Source: SYOC01 sp050185455
GTDB taxonomy: Bacteria; Desulfobacterota; Binatia; Bin18
Direction: 5' to 3'
Length of the DNA stretch: 9,609 bases
NCBI GenBank assembly: GCA_050185455.1
Contig: JBFWZL010000232.1
Coordinates: 1 to 9,609 of the forward strand
Below the pieces are notes generated by a model. It was not told where the DNA came from. It did no database searches and was given only the letters and a program-made list of their open reading frames with translations. Every line of letters starts with the position of its first letter. Position 1 is the stretch's first letter. Positions 5,368 to 9,609 of this stretch are shown piece after piece. The translations under genes were made by a program, and so were the position numbers.

Positions 5368-5426
5368 GCTTCACCGTAAAAGTCAGCTTTATTCATAATT
5401 CTCCAGCCCCCTGACGCCTGCCGCTT

Positions 5427-5837
5427 TCACGTCTCCCGCTTCCGTTCCTTCTCCACTGACAAACCAGCTGCGGCCCAACCATTGAAGCCGCATTCGAGAT
5501 GCGCGACATTGGGGAAGCCCATCTCCTGAAGCACGTCCGCCGCAAGGGCAGACCGTCCCCCGCCCGCTCAATAGAGAATGATACGTTTCTCAGGATCGAC
5601 TTTGCCGCTGTAATACTTCGAGGTGGGATCAACCCAGAATTCCAGCATGCCACGCGGTACGGAGAGTGCGCCGGGAATCCAACCCAATTTTTGCCGTTCG
5701 CGAATGTCGCGAATATCAAGTATTTGAATTGGGTCACCGGATTGTAACTCCGCCTGAAGTTGCTCCAGCGATAGATTTTGCACCCGCGTTTTTGCTTCTT
5801 TCACCATTTGGTCGACAGTCTTTTGGGGAGTGAACAC
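5427..5837 (-). CDS. single-domain rhodanese with UGA at the catalytic Cys codon
   Basis: The reading frame is a 136-residue single-domain rhodanese, a sulfurtransferase that carries sulfur on an active-site cysteine. It has the hallmark elements in order: PIQILDIRD (about 36-44), the IPGALSVPRG motif (54-63), RIILY before the active loop, the loop itself, and the C-terminal HLECGFNGWAAAGL. The loop should read C-AGGGRS; the Cys codon is TGA (5568-5570, residue 90), and every downstream codon is open and conserved for 46 residues to a stop at 5427-5429. So this is either a selenocysteine rhodanese or a gene with one inactivating TGC/TGT-to-TGA change. HLEC replaces the usual HLEG, a second departure. 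Start GTG 5837 has AGGAGG 5 bp away. It follows the SDR gene after 80 bp. If UGA stops translation, only 89 catalytically dead residues are made. Confidence 0.72.
5533..5556 (-). promoter_or_regulatory. candidate SECIS-like hairpin after the rhodanese UGA
   Basis: On the mRNA, nucleotides 15-21 after the UGA (GUCUGCC) pair with 27-33 (GGCGGAC), with one G-U wobble and a 5-nt loop CUUGC. A bulged G and AC/GU extend the stem. The loop begins 22 nt after UGA, inside the usual bacterial window, but it lacks the G expected among its first loop bases. An alternative stem GGGCGG / CUGCCC (5546-5565) has a G-rich loop but sits too close to the UGA. In GC-rich coding DNA such hairpins arise easily. 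Confidence 0.25.
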
Positions 5838-5917
5838 AAAAACCTCCTCTGCTTTGAAAAATTGTCGCCGAGGAAAATGTACACGAAAAACGTAGTACGT
5901 AAAGCGGGAACAAGGCC

Positions 5918-6679
5918 CTACGAGCGCAGATACGAGGCGCCATTTACATCTACAATCGCGCCCGTTGCAAAATCCGCTTCCCCTGAAGCGAGGAAAATCA
6001 CGAGCGACGCAACTTCATCTGGACGCCCGACGCGATTGAGAGGGCTTTGTTGGCGGATTGCCTCACCGCGCGGACTGGCGAGGATTGAAGCGGACATGTC
6101 AGTTTCCACGAAGCCTGGAGCAACAACATAGACAAAGATGTTATGCGGAGCCAAGGCTTGCGCGAGCGATTGGCTCATGGCGTTGAGTGCGGCTTTACTG
6201 GAAGCGTAGGCTGGGGATTTCGGCGCGCCGCGAAAAGCGCCACGCGAGGAAATATTCACGATATAACCACCGCCTTGCTCAACCATGTGGCGCGCGGCGT
6301 GGAACATGACATTAGCTGGGCCAATGAGGTTTATATCGAAGGTGCGTTGCCAGATGTCGTTCCACTGCTCGTACTCGATTCGGAGAATCGGTTGCCACTC
6401 GTTAATCGCAGCATTGTTGACAACGATATCAATCCTCCCCATGTCTTGAATGATGGAGCCAACGAGCTGTTCAACAGCCGCCGCCTGTCCGACATCGGCT
6501 GGAAAGAGATGGTGTGGACCACCCGGAAGCGATGAGCGCGTGTGCTCTGCCGCTGCTTGGTCACGGTTGTAGTGAACGGCAATTTGAGCGCCATGCCTCG
6601 CGAAACGTTGAGCGACCGCGCGGCCTATCCCTCTGGATGCGCCTGTAACCAGCACGACTTTCCCCGTGAAGTCCATCAT
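5918..6679 (-). CDS. SDR-family oxidoreductase
   Basis: A classical short-chain dehydrogenase/reductase of 253 residues (FabG-like length), NAD(P)(H)-dependent and cytoplasmic, with substrate unknown. The cofactor-binding TGASRGIG is at residues 12-19, NNAA at 88-91 and the structural Asn in DINLIG at 117. The catalytic Ser is S145 in NISS, and YASSK gives Y158 and K162. PGFVETDM follows the active site, as in FabG/3-oxoacyl-ACP reductase-like enzymes, and the C-terminus ends VDVNGASYLRS. An Arg-containing 'HYNRD' at the end of the second strand suggests NADP(H) preference. Two ATGs start the gene; GGAGG sits 4 bp before the first (6679) and 7 bp before the second (6676), so the latter may be used. 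It lies 71 bp after the response-regulator gene, same strand. Confidence 0.88.
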   Translation of the reverse strand: MMDFTGKVVLVTGASRGIGRAVAQRFARHGAQIAVHYNRDQAAAEHTRSSLPGGPHHLFPADVGQAAAVEQLVGSIIQDMGRIDIVVNNAAINEWQPILRIEYEQWNDIWQRTFDINLIGPANVMFHAARHMVEQGGGYIVNISSRGAFRGAPKSPAYASSKAALNAMSQSLAQALAPHNIFVYVVAPGFVETDMSASILASPRGEAIRQQSPLNRVGRPDEVASLVIFLASGEADFATGAIVDVNGASYLRS

Positions 6680-6750
6680 TGTCCCTCCTTTTTCGCTTCG
6701 TGTGTATTTCGTCGATACGCCACAAAGGACAAAGACACAAGCGCAAGGAG

Positions 6751-7428
6751 TTAAGGTTCTGATTCTTTCAGTACGTACCCCGCGCCGCGCACGGTATGGA
6801 TCAACTTCGGTTCGAAATCAGCATCGATTTTTTTGCGGAGATATTTTACATACACATCGATCACGTTGGTAAACGTATCGAAATCGACCCCCCATACATG
6901 TTGTGCAATCAATGCTCGGCTTAAGACGCGCCCGGGATTGCGCAGGAAAAATTCGAGCAGAGCAAACTCTTTCGCCGTCAGGTCAATCTTGATCCCAGCT
7001 CGGGTAACCTGACGAGAGCTGGGATCAAGACTCAAATCCGCTAGTACAAGCGTCACTGGCTGCGTCGGCGTTCCACGTCGCAACAACGCACGCACCCGTG
7101 CTAATAATTCTTCAAAAGCAAAAGGCTTGGTCAGATAATCATCGGCGCCTTGATCAAGCCCGGCGACTTTGTCCGGGAGCGTATCTCGCGCAGTCAGTAA
7201 GAGCATCGGAAGCTGAACTCCGCGTTTCCGCGCCTCGCGCAAGAGGGAAAGACCATCCCGCTTCGGCAACATCACATCGAGAATAACCATGTCATACTCA
7301 CCGTCGAAAAGTCGCGTGAGACCCTCTTCCCCATCATACGCGACATCAACGCTGTAATGCTCGGCTTCCAGGCCGCGCTGGACGAAACTGGCGACCTTTT
7401 TTTCATCCTCAACGAGTAAGATATGCAT
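6751..7428 (-). CDS. OmpR/PhoB-family response regulator
   Basis: A 225-residue two-component response regulator. The receiver domain (about 1-115) has the acidic pair E7/D8, phospho-acceptor D51 in VILDVMLP, T79 in LLLTA and K101 in LTKPF. The C-terminal winged-helix DNA-binding domain (about 128-222) has LTAKEFALLEFFLRNPG, SRALIAQHVWG, VIDVYVKYLRKKID and the closing HTVRGAGYVL. All phosphorylation residues are intact, so a partner kinase should exist, but none is encoded next to it in this window. The overall look is CusR-like. It starts 18 bp after the permease stop on the same strand and has no strong ribosome-binding site, suggesting co-transcription with the permease. A role in controlling that transporter is a reasonable guess only. 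Confidence 0.92.
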   Translation of the reverse strand: MHILLVEDEKKVASFVQRGLEAEHYSVDVAYDGEEGLTRLFDGEYDMVILDVMLPKRDGLSLLREARKRGVQLPMLLLTARDTLPDKVAGLDQGADDYLTKPFAFEELLARVRALLRRGTPTQPVTLVLADLSLDPSSRQVTRAGIKIDLTAKEFALLEFFLRNPGRVLSRALIAQHVWGVDFDTFTNVIDVYVKYLRKKIDADFEPKLIHTVRGAGYVLKESEP

Positions 7429-7446
7429 GTGCGTGACTCGGCTCGT

Positions 7447-9483
7447 CTACACTGCACGGACGGGTAACACCACCATTTGCAGACCGGCAAATTGTAATCG
7501 ACGTTGCAAAGTAAACGCCGCCTGATTGTGCAGGATCTTATGCCAGAAGTGATCTTGTCGAAACACCAGCTTGCCCGCAAAAAAGACCGCGCGGGGGAAT
7601 CGTCGAGCTACGTCGTGCGCCAAGTGTTCCAATTCGTCAATGGCGTCCGTCCCAAAGGCGCAGGAGTATTCAGCGTATCTGCCTTGTGTTCTGACGAACT
7701 GGACGTACTTTTCCAGGTCCGCCTCAGTTTCTTGCTGCAAGTTGGCGATCTCTTCTCGTCCTTTGAAACGACTGGAATCGATGACTCCGACGCCAACGAA
7801 AACAAAGTTCTTGAAGTGAGCGCCAAAGAGACGCGGCACAGCCAAGACGGCGTGGATGCCAAGCCCATTGTGTCCATTCACGAAGAAGACGGCGGTCGGC
7901 GCGTGCACGTCACGCTGCAGGCTAGGGAGAGGTCCTTCTGGAAGAGGAATGTCCACAAGGATTTCATCAAGGCGGCGTAAGCTTTTTTCCGCTCTGCGAT
8001 AGTATCGGTTGATATACAAGCAGAGTCCGATTACCCCTGATGTAAGCACGACTGTCACCCACCCACCCGCGCGAAATTTGAGCGTCACGGTCGCCACAAG
8101 AATGAACGACGTCAGCACCAACCCGGCGCCGTTCATGGTGAAACGTTTGAACCAGGATGGATCGCGACGGCGTTCGTCCCACCAGTGTCGGCACATGCCC
8201 AACTGTGAGAGCGAGAAGGTCAGAAAAACATTGATACTGTAAAGCACGACGAGTAAGTGGACATTTCCTTTAGTATAGAACAATAACGCCAGCGCCGCTC
8301 CTCCCATAAGCAAGACCCCGTCTTGAGTCACGAGCCGTTCACTGAGCTGGTAAAACCGCCGCGGCACCCACGAATCAAGCGCCATATTGGCAAGGACCTG
8401 CGGTCCTCCCAAGAACCCGGTTTGCGCAGCCACGAACAAAATTGCGCCAGCGGAGAGCATGGTCAAAGAGAAAAAGGTTGGTCCGATAGCGAATCCGCCA
8501 AGTTGCCAGCGCCCTGCCAACGTCCACGTTAAAACTCCATTCAACGTCATGCCGGGTTGATGCTCAACCCGGAGGAGTAAGTAGGATAAGAGAAGCCCAC
8601 TCGCCGTAAACGCCAACGATACAGCCATATATCTCATTGTGCGCTTCCCGGTTTCGACGCGAGGTTCACGGAGAATTTGTAAACCGTTGCTCACGGCTTC
8701 AATGCCGGTATACGTTCCACCGCCAAGACTATAGGCGCGCAACAGAATGAGTCCCATTCCGAGGAATCCGAGGTCCTGGAGACTTGCCTGTGATTCTTGA
8801 TACGAAGCCGAAAGAATGGCGGGAGCGGCATCAAGATGAGAGGCCACGCCGTATACGATTACGATGGTATGCGTGATGAGAAACGTGAAAAAAATGGGAA
8901 GCAGGATGACAACCGATTCTCGTACGCCACGGAGGTTAAGCACGATTAAGACGCCAATCGCTAGCGCCGTCGTCATGAGTTTGAGCGGATGGTACTCAAG
9001 CGGGAGTAGATTAAAAACCGCATCAGCGCCACTCGCTATGGAAATCGCAATAGTCAGCACGTAATCGATTAATAAAGCGCTCCCACAGACAAGACCGGGG
9101 TAGCGTCCAAGGAGTTTGGTGGCGACAAGATAGCCGCCTCCGCCGGTTGGAAATAATTCAATAATCTGTGAGTAGCTGGCGGAAATAGTGAAAACAGTGA
9201 CAATCATCATCCCCGCCAAAAGGAGAGCAAGGAATGTATGTGATCCAAGGGCAAGAAACGCCTCTTCCGGACCATAACAAGAAGAAGAGAGCCCGTCGGA
9301 CCCCAACCCAACCCAAGCAAGAAAGGCGACAAGGGAAATGTGGTGGAAAACGTCCGGCGCTAACGGATCTTTGGCTTTTCCAACGAAGAACGTGCGCAGG
9401 CGTTCCCAGCGAGTAGATGAAGGAGAGGGAGGCTCATCTGGTGAGGATGAGCTGCTGTCAGTGCTACTTGCAGAATCTTTCAT
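7447..9483 (-). CDS. APC-superfamily permease, KimA/YdaO-like
   Basis: A 678-residue inner-membrane transporter. After a Ser/Pro-rich, probably disordered N-terminus (about 1-25) comes an APC-fold membrane domain with about 12 segments to roughly residue 505. It includes FLAWVGLGSDGLSSSCYGPEE near TM1, which matches the 'SSDALSSVAYATEE' signature of the KimA/YdaO group, and GGGGYLVATKLLG. A soluble C-terminal domain of about 160 residues follows (PTAVFFVNGHNGLG..., VFVGVGVID), reminiscent of the universal-stress-like tail of KimA, a c-di-AMP-regulated potassium importer. Potassium or amino-acid substrate cannot be decided from the sequence. ATG 9483 is preferred; a TTG at 9525 would add 14 residues without an RBS. 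It heads the minus-strand gene run; the 126 bp upstream show no clear promoter or riboswitch. Confidence 0.85.
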   Translation of the reverse strand: MKDSASSTDSSSSSPDEPPSPSSTRWERLRTFFVGKAKDPLAPDVFHHISLVAFLAWVGLGSDGLSSSCYGPEEAFLALGSHTFLALLLAGMMIVTVFTISASYSQIIELFPTGGGGYLVATKLLGRYPGLVCGSALLIDYVLTIAISIASGADAVFNLLPLEYHPLKLMTTALAIGVLIVLNLRGVRESVVILLPIFFTFLITHTIVIVYGVASHLDAAPAILSASYQESQASLQDLGFLGMGLILLRAYSLGGGTYTGIEAVSNGLQILREPRVETGKRTMRYMAVSLAFTASGLLLSYLLLRVEHQPGMTLNGVLTWTLAGRWQLGGFAIGPTFFSLTMLSAGAILFVAAQTGFLGGPQVLANMALDSWVPRRFYQLSERLVTQDGVLLMGGAALALLFYTKGNVHLLVVLYSINVFLTFSLSQLGMCRHWWDERRRDPSWFKRFTMNGAGLVLTSFILVATVTLKFRAGGWVTVVLTSGVIGLCLYINRYYRRAEKSLRRLDEILVDIPLPEGPLPSLQRDVHAPTAVFFVNGHNGLGIHAVLAVPRLFGAHFKNFVFVGVGVIDSSRFKGREEIANLQQETEADLEKYVQFVRTQGRYAEYSCAFGTDAIDELEHLAHDVARRFPRAVFFAGKLVFRQDHFWHKILHNQAAFTLQRRLQFAGLQMVVLPVRAV

Positions 9484-9609
9484 ATCAGAGTTGGCTTCTT
9501 GAAAAAAAACAAGGCAGGCAAACAAGAAGGCTGTATACGCGAGAGGGAGTTCCGTATGTCGCCGTCACCCTCTAGTTGAGAGAAAGAACGGCCAACGAGG
9601 GTAACGAAG

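Noticed and set aside
3718..5570. UGA reassigned to an amino acid throughout this genome
   Set aside because: Several intact genes end in TGA with overlapping downstream starts (hicA at 1015, DUF4258 at 2551), and tryptophan is encoded by TGG, so UGA works as a normal stop.
6143..6535. 130-codon open frame on the + strand
   Set aside because: It is antisense to the well-supported SDR gene, with no family resemblance.
7504..7980. 158-codon open frame on the + strand
   Set aside because: It lies wholly opposite the C-terminal domain of the permease, has no recognisable domain, and looks like a shadow of that gene's codon pattern.
9484..9609. Riboswitch (c-di-AMP ydaO type) upstream of the permease
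   Set aside because: Only 126 bp are available and I see none of the conserved helices or motifs of that riboswitch.

Overview
The window looks like chromosomal DNA of a GC-rich, Gram-negative-type environmental bacterium. A lipoprotein lipobox, OmpR/PhoB-type regulation and an APC-superfamily permease support this, but I cannot name a phylum from the sequence. It divides into a mobile, cassette-rich left half with genes on + and an ordinary left-pointing gene run on the right.

Left half (1-4940): the first 84 bases carry three and a half copies of a 23-bp repeat and look like the end of an IS21-family insertion sequence. After a small lipoprotein gene come four closely related 85-98 bp imperfect palindromes, each starting with a RYYYAAC-like box and, in three cases, ending with a GTTRRRY-like box. 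I read these as integron attC sites, so the region is a gene-cassette array with no integrase in view (a CALIN-like segment, or part of a larger integron). The three complete or nearly complete cassettes each carry a two-gene, overlapping toxin-antitoxin pair: hicA-hicB; a second hicA with an XRE-domain hicB; and a DUF4258 protein with a YgiT/MqsA-type zinc-finger protein. A 1.5-kb IS4-family element with 35-bp inverted repeats sits in the fourth attC site. Its transposase has an in-frame TGA between the second and third catalytic residues. Beyond it lies one more cassette-like gene of unknown function.

Middle (4940-5426): no intact gene. It holds a decayed, minus-strand fragment of a phage/plasmid-type bifunctional primase-polymerase and a strong 10-bp stem-loop.

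Right half (5427-9483, minus strand): four genes point the same way, in transcription order an APC/KimA-like permease, an OmpR-family response regulator without a kinase, an SDR oxidoreductase and a single-domain rhodanese. The first two are 18 bp apart and may be co-transcribed. The most striking detail of the window is here: the rhodanese reading frame has TGA exactly at its catalytic cysteine, and a perfectly good rhodanese C-terminus continues in frame for 46 codons. That is the classical signature of a selenoprotein, with recent inactivation as the sober alternative.
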